22,509 bases of DNA from Entophlyctis helioformis (GCA_025526915.1 JAHLKH010000299.1:1-22509); one strand, 5' to 3'; positions 8,106-18,537 are shown, counted from the stretch's first letter. Notes: generated by a model not told the origin, from the sequence alone. Made by a program: numbers and translations.

Positions 8106-9490
8106 TCAGATACACTTGCGATGAACGACCGAAGGACCAAACTCGGCATACTCGGCTTTAGTGATCCACTTGGACTGGAACGCGTCGTCGTATGCGAGCT
8201 GAGAGCCGCCGATCCAAGCCAGATACTTGCCTTCGGGCGGGTAAACGACATTGGCGGCCACGCCGGGGGGTAGCAGCGACCCCAGTTCGTGCTGGAGGCG
8301 GGCTTGCAGACCATTGAACGCGCAGGTACCGCCTGCGAGGAGGATGTTGCTGCCGAGAGCGGCATGGAGGCTGGCATCGCAGTCACGGATGGCATTAGCG
8401 ATGGTGGTGTGGAGACCGGATATCGTGCGGCCGATAAGGGATGGCTGGAAGAGCGCCTCGGGCACGGTGAAGCGATCGCTGCTCAGCTCGACTGGCTGTC
8501 CAAGCACGATGGCTGTCCTGGTGAGCTCGGTCGAGTAGTTGAGCTTGTTCAGTTCGGCGGCATAGTCCGGAGCGACATAGAGGATGCTTGACTCCTTGAC
8601 CTCGCGGACGACGTCATAGTCGGATCCCCGCTGCTTCGTCACGTTGCTGTAGTTGGCGAGGAGGTCCCAGAAGTAGTTTGTCAGGTCTTGGCCAGACACG
8701 TCGAAGCGACGGACAGATTGCGACAGCTGTGTGAGTCGAGTGTGAGTGGCAAGCGACAGGCGAGCCCAGGCTCTCATGGCATGGCGGACTCACAATGACA
8801 CCGTCCATGACAGGCACGACCTGCGACAGACTATCGCCGCAGTCGACCACCACGCCGGTCGATTGGCCAGCGGCAGCAAGAATGAGGCTGGCAGTGTTGG
8901 CGAGATAGAAGCCCGGCGTGGCAAACGACTCGAACATGATCTGCGTCGTCTTCTCGCGAGCAGCCTTGCGGTTAAGCGGCGGCTCGGTAAGCAAGATGGG
9001 GCGGTCATCCGTCGTCACTTGCAGCTCCTTGTCAAAGGCATGCTTCCAGATCTGTTCCATGTCGTCCCAGTTGGTGATGGTGCCGTTGGCGGCCGGGTAC
9101 GTGACGTTGAGAAGGTGGCGGTGGCTCTGGGCGTCGTTGCCGATATAAGAGTCCTTGACGCTCATAGATCCTGTCCACGCTTGGCGAGGACGGCCAATCA
9201 TCGAGTCGAAGATCTGAGAGGTGTGCGAGAGGGCGGAAGGAGGTGGGCGGTGAGACGGGCAGGCATGGCACGGCCGTGCACAGCACGATGCACAGGAGTC
9301 GAGACTCACGGCACGAGGAGCGTCATCGCCAGCGTAACCAGCCTTGAGAATGCCAGAGCCGTTGTCCACGACGAGCTGGAGCGCAGAGCATGGCGTGGCA
9401 AGCGTCAGCCAGAGCCGCAGATGCGGACAGCCGACGCAGGCAGACGGGGGACACAGCACGCACTGGAGTGTATTCAAGGTCAATGGTCAT
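8106..9490 (-). CDS. Divergent actin (actin-like protein), four exons, 377 aa
   Basis: Actin-fold protein. Exons are 9490-9464, 9375-9310, 9213-8794 and 8726-8106, all junctions phase 0, with GTGCGT or GTGAGT donors and CAG acceptors. Exon 1 (MTIDLEYTP) is short and the least certain part. Length matches conventional actin (375 aa). Hallmarks kept: VVDNGSG, KAGYAGDDAPRA, GRPR, KDSYIG, TNWDDMEQIW, LLTEPPLN, EALFQPS, WIGGS and C-terminal GPSVVHRKC. Departures: the phosphate loop DSGDG reads D155-C-G-D-S159, catalytic Gln137 aligns with Thr138, His161 with Gln162, the DNase I loop appears one residue shorter, and the last residue is Ile instead of Phe. Overall it is closer to actin than to Arp1, Arp2 or Arp3. 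A second, conventional actin is presumably elsewhere. Slow or absent ATP hydrolysis is an inference from those substitutions. Confidence 0.9.
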
Positions 9491-9557
9491 GCGGGATGTC
9501 TTGGTTGCAGTGGTTGCTGGTGTGTACCGCTTGAGAAGGCGAGCGCAGCAGCGAGAC

Positions 9558-9563
9558 TTTATA
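9558..9563 (-). promoter_or_regulatory. TATA box of the actin-like gene
   Basis: CCTATAAAG on the minus strand, with TATAAA 68 nt upstream of the proposed ATG at 9490. This supports exon 1 starting close by. Confidence 0.55.
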
Positions 9564-9676
9564 GGCCGTGCCTGGCGGTGCAGCGTGTGTGCACACGATG
9601 CCACGCCTGATGGCGAAGCTGATGGCCGGCTTGCGCTGTGGGGGGGGGGGGCAATTGGCTGTGAAGGGTGCTCTCG

Positions 9677-9718
9677 TCGCGCTCTCATCATCGCGCTCTC
9701 ATCATCGCGCTCTCATCT
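9677..9718. repeat. Three tandem copies of a 14-bp unit upstream of the actin-like gene
   Basis: TCGCGCTCTCATCA at 9677-9690 and 9691-9704, with a third copy differing in the last base at 9705-9718. It lies about 190 bp upstream of the actin-like start codon. Confidence 0.9.
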
Positions 9719-9963
9719 TGGCCGCATTGTTGAGATGGATGGCGCAGCAAGACGAACGCGACATCAGATCGCCAGCACCTGCACTCTTCAACAGGCTGGC
9801 GACCCCATCCTCCACAGACACACACACCTCATGCCAGCATCCGTCATCTCGAATCCACAAAGCCTTGTCCAAGTCGGCAGATCAAGTGAGCGATCAAAGG
9901 TGTATTGTGCTTGTGGAATGTACATCAATGTAAAAAGAAACTGATCGGCACCAGACCAGCCCG

Positions 9964-10976
9964 TCAGTTGTTGCCAAAAAACGGACCGCCGAGGCCAAAC
10001 GCGCCATACCCACTGCCACCACCACCAGCAGTATTGGACGCAAACCCATTCAAGCTGCCCCGGCCGCGACCACCGTTGTTGCCGCCATGATGGCCGCCCA
10101 AGTCGCTGTTGGTGATGTTGCTGTCTTCATAGCCGTAAATGCCGTCCACGAGGTTCTCAGAGACAAGACCGAGGGGGTCCTCCGACGTCATCATGCGCGA
10201 CATGAGCATCACGTCTGTCATGTTGACCGACATGGGCGACGATCCCGACGACGAAGCCAAGGACGAGCGACCCGAGTGTCGACGAGAGTCGTTGCTGCCT
10301 CTTTGGGTGTGCTTGGGATTGCTACCGTCACTTCGGCCCTTGCCGACAGACGCTCCTTGTGACTGCATGCCTGCCTGATACTGTTGCTGTTGCTGCTGGT
10401 GATGGTGCTGGTGCTGGTGCTGTGGATTGAGCAAAGACAGAGATGGCTGGGAATGGAGAGGCGACGAGCGCGAGCCAGTCGAGCCTCTACTCGAGCTGCG
10501 GTTCATCTGGTGTTGATGCTGCTGCTGTTGCTGGCACGACTGCGCAGAAAAGTTGCCAAGCGTTGGGAGGAGCGTGCTTCCACCAAACATGAGCGACATG
10601 TTGTTGACACTGAAGCCTGGGATGGAGTTGCCCATGTTGGAAGACTGCTGCCCTTGCTGCATTAGCTGTCCTTGCGGCCCTTGCTGCGTCAGGTGCGGAT
10701 GCTGTAGCTGAGCCTGTGCTGTAATGCCAGACTTGAGTGAAGCTGCGCCAATGGTCGTTGGGACAAACTCTAGCGGCGTCGAGTTGGACCACAGCGGCTG
10801 CTGCTGCTGCTGCTGTGGTTGTGGTTGTGCCATCGATTGCTTCAAAGATGACGCGCCGGCCGTTGTGGCAGTGGCGGGTCTCGATGGCGTGATAATGGAC
10901 GCCAATGACGACGATGCCGATGGCGGAGATCCAAACACAAACGAAGGCGCCAAGGCGGGCGATCCATACGATACGG

Positions 10977-11007
<31 letters not shown>

Positions 11008-14000
11008 TGGCTGCTGTGGCTGCTGCTGTGACTGGTACATGTTCATAGAGCCACGCAGATCTGGGACACTAGAGCTTGGCACAACCAGTCTGGCATTGGC
11101 CATGGCGGACGGGTTGGTAAACAGCGACGTGGTAGATGCAACAGACGTTGAATACTGGCCCTGCTGCTGCTGCTGCTGATGTTGAGGGTGCATGTGTTGG
11201 AGATCGCTGGACGAATGAGCGTTGAGCGACTGCGAAAGGTATTCGCCGACCATGGCGTCAAGGTTGTAGCTGGCCTGAGACTTGTTGGCCTCCATCATGC
11301 TCGAGAAGATGCTTTGCAGCTGTCCCGATGCCAGATCCAAGCCCTGTCCCTGTGCTTGCCCTTGGGCCAGGCCGACAGACGCAGCAACGGTGATGGGTGC
11401 ATTGGCAAGGCCAAAGCTGGATGTGCTGGCCGATGTGAGGCCATTCGCAGAGAGAGGAGCCTGCGAAGGCGTCAAGCCCGATGCAGCCAGACGGGCAGAG
11501 AGCATCGACGCGGTCGTGACAGGAAGGCCTGCCATGTTGCTGCCTGTGGTCGTCGGAAGGTTCAAGGCCAGTTCATCCTGCGCGTGGCTTGCATTGTCGT
11601 AGGGAACGCCTTGGTCAGAGTCGCGGCGAGCACGCTTGCCGCGAGTGACGTAGCCGGCTGAAGTTGACGATGATGATGGGGCCAAAGTGCCAGCGATGGC
11701 ATCATAGTTGGGTGCAGATGCAGCAGCACTGGCTGCAAAGGAGAAGTTGGGATTCGAGCCGAGCGTCTGCGGCACAGACGATGGGCCGCCAAACATGGCA
11801 TTGCTGGCGGCAGAGGGAAGCGAGCCGTACGCGCCCGGATTGGGGCCAGATTGAGGGATCGTGGGTTCTTGGAACAGCGCAAAGGACTGCTGCTGCCGAG
11901 ACTGTTTCCAAAACTGTTCGGCATCAGCGGAGCCAGCAGAAGGTGGAGCCAGTGCAAAGACGCTTGGGGCAGGCATGTTGCCGCTGGCCAAATCGGCCAC
12001 AAGATTGGCAGACAGATGCGACATACGTCGATGTTGCTGCTGCTGCTGTTGCTGCTGTTGCTGTTGCATCTCAGATGATCCTTGGGAGGAGGCGCTTGTC
12101 AATTCGGCTGACTGGCCAGCCGGGGCAGCAGGCGGATCTGAGGATAGGAGAGTTCTGTGAGCGAAAGCGACACCAAGGCAAGGGAAGAAGCAAGCGTACC
12201 TTGAGCAGGAGGCGTTTGCCTGGCAGGCTCGGCATCAGGCATCGACACATGCGGCTGTACAAGGGACGGCGAATCGCCGATGCTGGCTGTGCTTGCTTGC
12301 GACTGCATCGGCTTGAACTGCGACACGGGTGGAAACACTTGCTTTGAGACAGCAGCAACGGCAGCAGACATGGTCGCAGTGGACGGAGCAGGGGTCTCGC
12401 GCGGTTTGGCACGCGACTTGCTGGCAGCATGTCGCGATGAGCGTTCTGAGCGAGCGCCTGCCATGCCGAGATTGGCGGCTGCTGCTCCGTTGCGGTTGCG
12501 CTTGCGGATGACGTTGGTCTTGAGACGCAGCGGGCGGGTGACGCCGTGCAGCTTGTGGAACAGGCCGCATGCGTTGCACAGCGTCTCACCAGCCGCATTG
12601 CGACGCCAGAGAGGCGTGGTGGTCGTGCCGCAGTTTCCGCACACTGTCTTGGACTCTTCGGACTGGGAGTCACCGGGCTGCTCTTGCTGCGACTGAGACA
12701 TGTCGGCATCGGCATGGGATTGCGTAGCCGCGGGGGCAGCTGTGTCGGGCATGTCGGTCATGCTGTCTGCCGAGTCGTTTGCCTCTGTCACCGAGGCCGA
12801 GAGTGGCGACGCAACGTGTGTGAACGCGACCGACGTGGCCATGGGCAGGACCGCCGAGTGGAGAGCAAGGGCCGCCATATCTGGCTCGTCTGTGCGATCC
12901 GAGGCAGCAGGCGACGGAGCAGACTCGTGGTCGTCTTCGAGCTTGATGAAGCCATCGGCAAAGATGCTGATGGGAGCGTGGCCGTCGCTGGCGTCCGAGA
13001 GCTGCTGCAGGCCAGTGCTGGCGGACGACATGGCACGGGCAGACGGCACAGGGAGTCCCGGGCCGCCGAGCGTGCGGTTGTCACGGGAGATGCTTGTCTG
13101 GGCAGCCGAGATGTTGGAGTGCGGGGGCGACAAGGCGGCGAGCTTGGAAGGCATCTGGGGAGGGAAGGGGTGGCCGTGCATGGGGGCAGTGCTCGCAGGG
13201 AGGGTGCCGGCTAAGGCGGACGCGGATGACGACGCCGATGGCGACGACAAAGGGCCGGATGATGAATGCGGCAAAGACGCAATGATGGGCGGCCGTGACG
13301 CGAACGGCGACGCGGACGACGGGGGCGAGAGGGACGCGGGGGTTGACTGTGCGTGGGCGTGGGCGTGTGTGGTGTCGGACTGGACGGGCTGGCTCGACTG
13401 GAGAGACTGGACGGGCTGGTTCGACTGGAGAGACGCCGAGGACGCCGAGGGCAGAGGCGACGACGGGGCCGAGCGCAGGTCGACCAGGCCGTCGAGCACC
13501 ATGAACTGGCGCATCCACTCGTCGTGGGCCGAGTCGGCGGGCTGGCGCGGAGCGAGAGCGAGAGACAGCGTGAGTGCGAGAGACAGCGTGAGACAGTCGT
13601 ACGAGAGTGTGTGAGACAGATGCAAGAGCGAGAGGGCGTGAGACAGATGCAAGAGCGAGAGGGCGTGAGACAGATGCAAGAGAGACGGCAGTGCGCAATG
13701 CGCAATCCTCAAAACGGGGGCGGTGGCGGCCAGCCAGCCAGCCACGCGTGTGGTGGATTGAGCGCGTCTGGCTGGCTGGCTGGCCGGGTTTCACGTGCGG
13801 CTCTCACGCACGCTCACACCGCTCACACACGCTCGCACACGCACGTGAAATCAAAGCAGCGGCCCAGCTGTTCGGGCCCCAACTCCGCCATCGCATCCCA
13901 TCGCTCCACATCGCATCCCATCGCTCCACACGCATCCCACAGTGCTCCTCCAGACAGGCCCCAGTGCGCCGTGTCACTTACAGAGAATGGATGCGAGACA

Positions 14001-15721
14001 CCTGCCGCCGCTGTTGCCGCTGTTGCTTCCGCCGCATAGAGCCCGCTGCCCTGCTGGCCGATCAGCGCCGCTTCTGCTGGCATCTGCGCCATCCCATCGG
14101 GCCCGGCCTGGTGGTGGCCCATGGACGGCAGAGCCGCACCTGTTGCACCTGTTGCACCCATTACACCTGTTGCACTGCCTGCATCCCCAGCAATGGGCAG
14201 TCCAAAGATGTTGGTCTTGCTCTGCTCGCCGCTCTTGGCCGCACCTGTGCCCGCTGCTCGTGGACCCGGGCGAATGGCGGCGGTGCCTCGGCCCGCTCCT
14301 GTGCCCGCAAACGTCGCCGATGATGTCGACGCTGCTGTAGATCCGCTGCGATGGGCTGCCGCGGGCGTCGGTCTCGGCGGCAGCCGTCCCGCTTCAAATG
14401 TGGCCGCGGCTGATGCGTCGAACATGGTGGCCGTGTCCATGGCCGTGTCCATGGCTGTGCGCATGGCGCTCGTGTCTGCCGAGTCGCCGTCCATGCCCGG
14501 CAGCCGCAGGGGGCCCTCTGTCCGCTCGCGCTCCTTGGACAGCTTCATGTGAAAGAGGCGCCACGACAGGTTCTCGAGACGGGCGCCGTTGGGCAGCGCA
14601 TCCTTTGCCTTTGTGAACAGCCGCCAGTAGTCGTGCGAGTCTGCGGGCGACTTGGAGTGCTGGATGAGCGACGGGATCAGGTCAACGGGGATCGCTGGCT
14701 GCTGCTGGGTCTGCGGGGTCTGCGGGGTCTGCTGGACTGGGATGGTAGATGGGCTGTTGCAGGCATGTGCGAATGTGAGCGTGCGGTCGGAGCGAGAGAG
14801 AGAGAGAGAGAGAGGGGGGCAAGGAGGAGAAATGGATGCTTCGAAGCATGTGCTTGTCCAGATACACATGCCCACATGCAGTCGCTGCCGAGATGCACAT
14901 GCACATGCATGCACTGCCGTGAGACTGGACCGTCACTCACCAGCTGCTGGCTGGTGGTCGCTTGCACCAAAGCCGCCGTGGCTGTCGATGAAGGAGGGGC
15001 TGAGCGACGAGCTTGGAGACTGGCCCTGCCAAAGCTGCTGCTGCTGGTGCTGCTGCTGGTGCTGCTGGTGCTGCTGCTGTGCCCACTGCGAGTGGCTTGC
15101 TGGCCCCATGCCACCTGCAGCACGCCAGTCCAAGCCCTCGCCATGCCCCATGACCTCTGTGGCACGAGCACGGTCTACGTGGTGATGCTGGTGCTGGTCA
15201 CGAACACCTCCTGGCGGTGCATGGTGGTTGCCCTGGTGGTTGCCCTGGGATTGCCCGAGCTGGCTGCCCTGGTCGTGCTGAGCGACGGCTGCTGCTGCTG
15301 CTGCTGGCAGTGATTCCGATGATGTCGATGATGATGAGCCATCGATGCCGCCTGCGATCAGCACTCCGCCGCTGATGGCTGCCGATGGCGACTCGGCCCC
15401 TGCTACTGTTGCTGCGGCCCCTGCTGCTGTTGCGGCCTCAACGGAAGACGGCGACGGCGACAGGGATGCTTGGAGTGCCGTGTGCGAGCCGCCTGCCGCC
15501 GAGGCTGCCGCCCCTGCCGGATGATGTGCTGCTGCTGCTGCTGCGACAGCGGCGGGCTGCTGGGCCGGCGGGTGAGGGCCAGCTGCAGCGGCGAGAGGGC
15601 CGTCAAACAGCAGCTTGTATATGGGCTTGCGGGTGTCGGTGGCCGGAATGACCACCTCGTTCGGCGCAAACGACGCCAGGTGGCCGCCGCCGGCATCCGT
15701 CTGTCTGGTGTGCTGTGGCAT
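9964..15721 (-). CDS. AreA/NIT2-type GATA transcription factor, four exons, about 1683 aa
   Basis: Nuclear regulator expected to bind GATA sites; relatives switch on nitrogen-utilisation genes. Exons are 15721-14941, 14736-13982, 13541-12200 and 12137-9964 (stop TGA). Junction phases 1, 0 and 1 all keep frame; introns are 204, 440 and 62 nt. Residues ~285-320 carry the fungal GATA N-terminal block ([20 protein letters not shown], known as DUF1752). The single zinc finger is C813-x2-C816-x17-C834-x2-C837 ([27 protein letters not shown]), followed by [16 protein letters not shown], the basic arm and probable nuclear signal. The C-terminal ~720 residues are Gln/Ser/Ala-rich with long CAG/CTG-encoded glutamine runs, typical of activation domains. 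It is much larger than AreA or NIT2 (about 900-1040 aa), mostly through low-complexity sequence. The start is the first ATG of the open frame; exon 1 has no recognised domain ([20 protein letters not shown] near its start), so the first intron is the least certain. Confidence 0.9.
13611..13683. repeat. 27-bp minisatellite in GATA intron 2
   Basis: GTGAGACAGATGCAAGAGCG followed by AGAGGGC repeats at 13611-13637 and 13638-13664, then a partial third copy to 13683. On the coding strand it is a pyrimidine-rich stretch leading to the exon 3 acceptor. Confidence 0.9.
13789..13850. repeat. 11-bp inverted repeat in GATA intron 2
   Basis: TTTCACGTGCG (13789-13799) and CGCACGTGAAA (13840-13850) are perfect complements separated by 40 nt of CA/GC-rich DNA. 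Each arm holds CACGTG, the E-box core. Confidence 0.85.
14794..14814. repeat. (GA)n microsatellite in GATA intron 1
   Basis: An uninterrupted GA run on the plus strand followed by G6. On the coding strand it forms a CT-rich tract about 60 nt upstream of the exon 2 acceptor. Confidence 0.9.
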
Positions 15722-15977
15722 GGCGGGCTGAGTCTGGTGTCTAGCTGTGGTGTCTGGCTAAGGGGTGGGCAATAGGGCGAGAAGGTGGTCTGCAACTGTG
15801 TGGTTCAACACAACGGTGAACGTGCTGGCACGTGCGTCAATTGAAGTGAAAAAGAAAGTCGAGAACCCTGTGCCGGCACCTGATTGGCCGGCTGGTTTGC
15901 CTCGAATTTTGTTCAATTTGGCATCCAATTTCCAATCTTTTTGAATCCAATTTCATATTCTTGTCCGGAATTCCCAG
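15722..15977 (-). promoter_or_regulatory. GATA-factor promoter with clustered CCAAT boxes
   Basis: An AT-richer stretch in otherwise GC-rich DNA. CCAAT occurs at 15925, 15932 and 15947 on the plus strand and at 15887-15883 on the minus strand, 160-230 bp upstream of the start codon at 15721. CCAAT boxes are bound by the HAP/NF-Y complex in either orientation. Confidence 0.5.
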
Positions 15978-16742
15978 TCACTCTGAGCAGCCTGCAGCCG
16001 ATGCCTTCTCAAGTCGTAGTCGCTTTGGCTCTTGCTTCTGGACTGCCGAGCCTGTCCAAGGGGCAGCAGTTGGTTGCGTGTTGGTAGTGTCACCAAGGAC
16101 TTTCCTGCCATTGCCTGTTGCAGCTGCTGTCCCTCTGCATCCAGGCGGCGCTCTTGTGTGTGCTGTTGGGGCTGCCTGCTGCAATGTCCGAACGACCGAC
16201 GTCACAGGCGACACAGACGCACTGGCATCTGCTGCTGCTGCTCTCTTCCGCTTGCTTGGTGCTCTTTGGCGGCTGGCTGTTGGCGTGGCAGCTACAGCAA
16301 CGGCTGGCTGTCCATGCTCGCCTGCAAGGTACTTGCCGTCGTCGAGATTGTCAAGGCACACAGTGTCAACAGAGTCGCAACTGTTGACAGCCATTGCACA
16401 AGAGGCAGGCGAGCTCACCAACAAGGACATGGATGGATCACTCGGCGTATCGTTGAGCTGCTGTAAGGCATCGCACTTGGCTTTGTCTGACTTTGAGAAC
16501 TGTCGAGGCGATACACACAGAATGCCTGCAGCAACTCTGCTCACTCATGTCAACCTCTGTCCTGGCTGCCTTGGTGTAGACAGCAAGGTCACAGCGACGA
16601 GTGTCTTTGCAACAGCCAGCAGCGCAGATAATCAACATGTCTTGCATTCAAGGCACGATGCCGTTGCACCCCGTCATCCACAGCCAACAGCCACGCCCAC
16701 CTGGCTTGTCAGCATGCCCGCGAATGCAATGACGAGCAGCAT
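15978..16742 (-). CDS. Possible small spliced secreted Cys-containing protein (uncertain)
   Basis: I do not recognise a family. A hydrophobic start (ATG 16742, MLLVIAFAGMLTSQ) resembles a signal peptide. Downstream on the same strand are Cys-containing stretches such as CAAGCCKDTRRCDLAVY and CDSVDTVCLDNLDDGKYLAG, then a basic SKRKRA run. They lie in different frames, separated by roughly 40-60-nt gaps with GT...AG ends, but not all candidate junctions keep frame, so I cannot give a reliable exon model. The opposite strand has one uninterrupted 408-codon frame (15961-17187) with no domain I know, which is a rival reading. The neighbouring GATA gene lies downstream on the same strand. Confidence 0.22.
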
Positions 16743-17392
16743 GCGCAGTCTCGGTCAACAACAAAGGGCTGATCGACTGCAGGCTGCAAAGAACAAGTCG
16801 TCCCAGACCTGCTGGCGACTGAAGTCAACAGCATCCAAAGTCGGCAATGAAGACACTGAGCCCAAGGAGAAACTCGCCTTGCACCATCATCACAAGAAAG
16901 TGCGACACATTTGTGAGATCTGGGATGACTACTCGGTCAAAGATTGGAGGATTGTCATGGTGTTGGTTGGCAACATCTGTTCCAAGGAGCCAGATAGCGA
17001 TACGGCGCATCTCAGTACTGCTCAGAGCACAAAGGAGGGCTGGGCATCAGGCTGGAGGTATTCACACGGACGAGATCTAGCAATTCCATGCGTACTTGGT
17101 GATTCCAACTGCGGCATGGACCCTATGAACAAGGCTGGATGGGCAACCAGTGCTGTGGCTACCATGCCAACACCCAAACCCCGTTGAGCATCAAGCAAGT
17201 CTTTGGTTGCTCATTCAACCAAGGCGTCCAGGTCTGCTGTGGCGTGGTTGTCTCTGCAGCATGCAAAAGAGTGCCGGCTCAATGCAAACAGGTGCCAGTT
17301 GAGACTGCCACAGGCAGGAGAGTCCATGGTGTGCCGCCCAGTGGCCATCAAGCCACCACCTCGAAGACGGGCTGCATCAACACCATCTGTTC
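16743..17392. other. Unassigned region
   Basis: Mixed short frames on both strands and no recognisable domain. It may be the 5' part of the uncertain minus-strand gene, the end of the plus-strand 408-codon frame (to 17187), or non-coding DNA next to the Helitron. Confidence 0.3.
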
Positions 17393-17708
17393 ACTGATCA
17401 GAGTGACTGGTGATCAGCATGAGCTGGTCTGTGTATCCATGAGTATTCAAATCAGATTTTGGTGTCAACTGATCAGATATCAGGGCGAGCCAGCTGTGCA
17501 TGCTCATCGACAAGAGCACACGCCTCGTGCTAGACTCGCTGCTGATGCCAGCTTGCCATCCACGACTGCGCTTGTGGAGGATGAGGCATGGTGATCTTTT
17601 GCAATCAACACTCCAGATCAACGCGTTCATGTGCCTGGGTCGCGTTTTGGTGACACACCACTGATCATGAATCAATCATTGCAAATCTCAGACACACAGA
17701 TGTGATCA
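17393..17708. promoter_or_regulatory. Cluster of TGATCA palindromes
   Basis: TGATCA occurs five times: within ACTGATCA at 17393, 17468 and 17660, and as TGATCA at 17411 and 17703. One in about 4 kb is expected by chance. The stretch is more AT-rich than its surroundings and lies just outside the Helitron 3' end. Function is unknown. Confidence 0.4.
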
Positions 17709-17751
17709 TCTGTGGCAGTCGCAACAACACGGCCACTGTGTTTGTCATAAA

Positions 17752-17779
17752 CAAGTATTGTGCCCGTGCTTCGCACGGG
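17752..17779 (-). other. Helitron 3' terminus: hairpin plus CTTG end
   Basis: On the minus strand CCCGTGC-GAA-GCACGGG (17779-17763) forms a perfect 7-bp stem with a 3-nt loop, followed by CACAATACTTG and then T (17751). Helitrons end in CTRR, 10-12 nt after such a hairpin and insert before T. CTTG is a one-base departure from CTAG. Confidence 0.8.
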
Positions 17780-17787
17780 TGTGGGTC

Positions 17788-18425
17788 TCAGTGTTGAGAT
17801 TCGTGGGATTTGTCAAGGTGAATATATTCTGGTATTCCAACAGAGCGGGTTGTTATGCAGTCCCTGTCACAGCCTATGCCTGCGGCTGCGGCTGCGGGTG
17901 ACGTTGTGCGGCATGATCCCAGTGCAGCATCTGTTCTGGCTGGAAAAACGCAGCTCCAGCCTCCGCTGCGGCTCCGGCTGCTGCTGCTGCTGCTGCTGCT
18001 CTGGTTCTGTGGCTGCTGTGGCTGCAGTCGCAGTTGCGGTCGAGGCAGATCAAGGACCTCGGGAACGACGACGTTCTCAGTGAACGCGTCTTGGTCCTGC
18101 TGGTCATCGCGATGTGGGATGGCTAAGGAGATGGCCTCCAGGTTGCTGACGCGAGACACGGCGACGTAGAACTGGCCGTGAGAAAAGACTGGCGCTGGGA
18201 GGTACAGGCCGACGCGAGTGAGGGGTTGGCCCTGTGACTGGCAGGAAGATGTCAGCAGAAGGGATGGAATTGCGCGAGAGATGAGGTGCATGAGGCAGAT
18301 GTACCTTGTTGATGGTCATGGCAAAGGATGGACAGAGCGGGAACTGCAGACAGCGGATCGTGTATCCGTTGTGCTTGGTGGTGTGCGGGATCTTTGGGAG
18401 AAGGATCGTGGAGTCAATGCCGCTC
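17788..18425 (-). CDS. Helitron helicase, C-terminal remnant (motifs V-VI)
   Basis: C-terminal end of the Pif1-type SF1 helicase that unwinds DNA during rolling-circle transposition. The first part (18425-18305) reads GIDSTILLPKIPHTTKHNGY, then LQFPLCPSFAMTINK. A 67-nt intron (18304-18238, donor GTACAT, acceptor TGCCAG) is removed in phase 0 to give SQGQPLTRVGLYLPAPVFSH and FYVAVSRVSNLEAI. TINK-SQGQ is motif V and YVAVSR motif VI. The tail is Ser/Arg/Gln-rich low complexity and ends at TGA 17790-17788, 8 nt before the terminal hairpin. The ATP-binding Walker motifs are not present anywhere in the window, so this piece has no helicase activity by itself. Its upstream boundary is inferred from frame. 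Confidence 0.8.
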
Positions 18426-18537
18426 CTTGTTCATCAGCGCTGCTGTCCTCGTCGTCAATGCCGCCTTGACCACCATCATCACTTGCCCCGTTGTCCATCC
18501 CCACGTCTTGATCAACAGGCACGTCCTGTGCCATGTC

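Larger units (their letters stand above)
9491..9963. other. Intergenic region: actin-like promoter and GATA-factor 3' flank
   Basis: No gene is supported. It contains the TATA box, a G12 run (9640-9651) and a triplicated 14-mer (9677-9718). The left part should serve the actin-like gene and the right part the 3' UTR of the GATA gene. Confidence 0.45.

Noticed and set aside
13542..13745. Extension of GATA exon 3 upstream into the 548-codon frame starting at 13745
   Set aside because: That part translates to Leu/Ser/His repeats from the minisatellite; a CGCCAG acceptor at 13542 and the upstream GTAAGT donor give a better in-frame model.
13611..13850. Repeat-rich stretch considered as a CRISPR-like array
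   Set aside because: Units are directly adjacent with no spacers, and the setting is a eukaryotic intron.
15961..17187. 408-codon plus-strand frame
   Set aside because: Long, but no domain, odd composition, and in conflict with minus-strand Cys-containing exon-like pieces. Kept only as a rival possibility.
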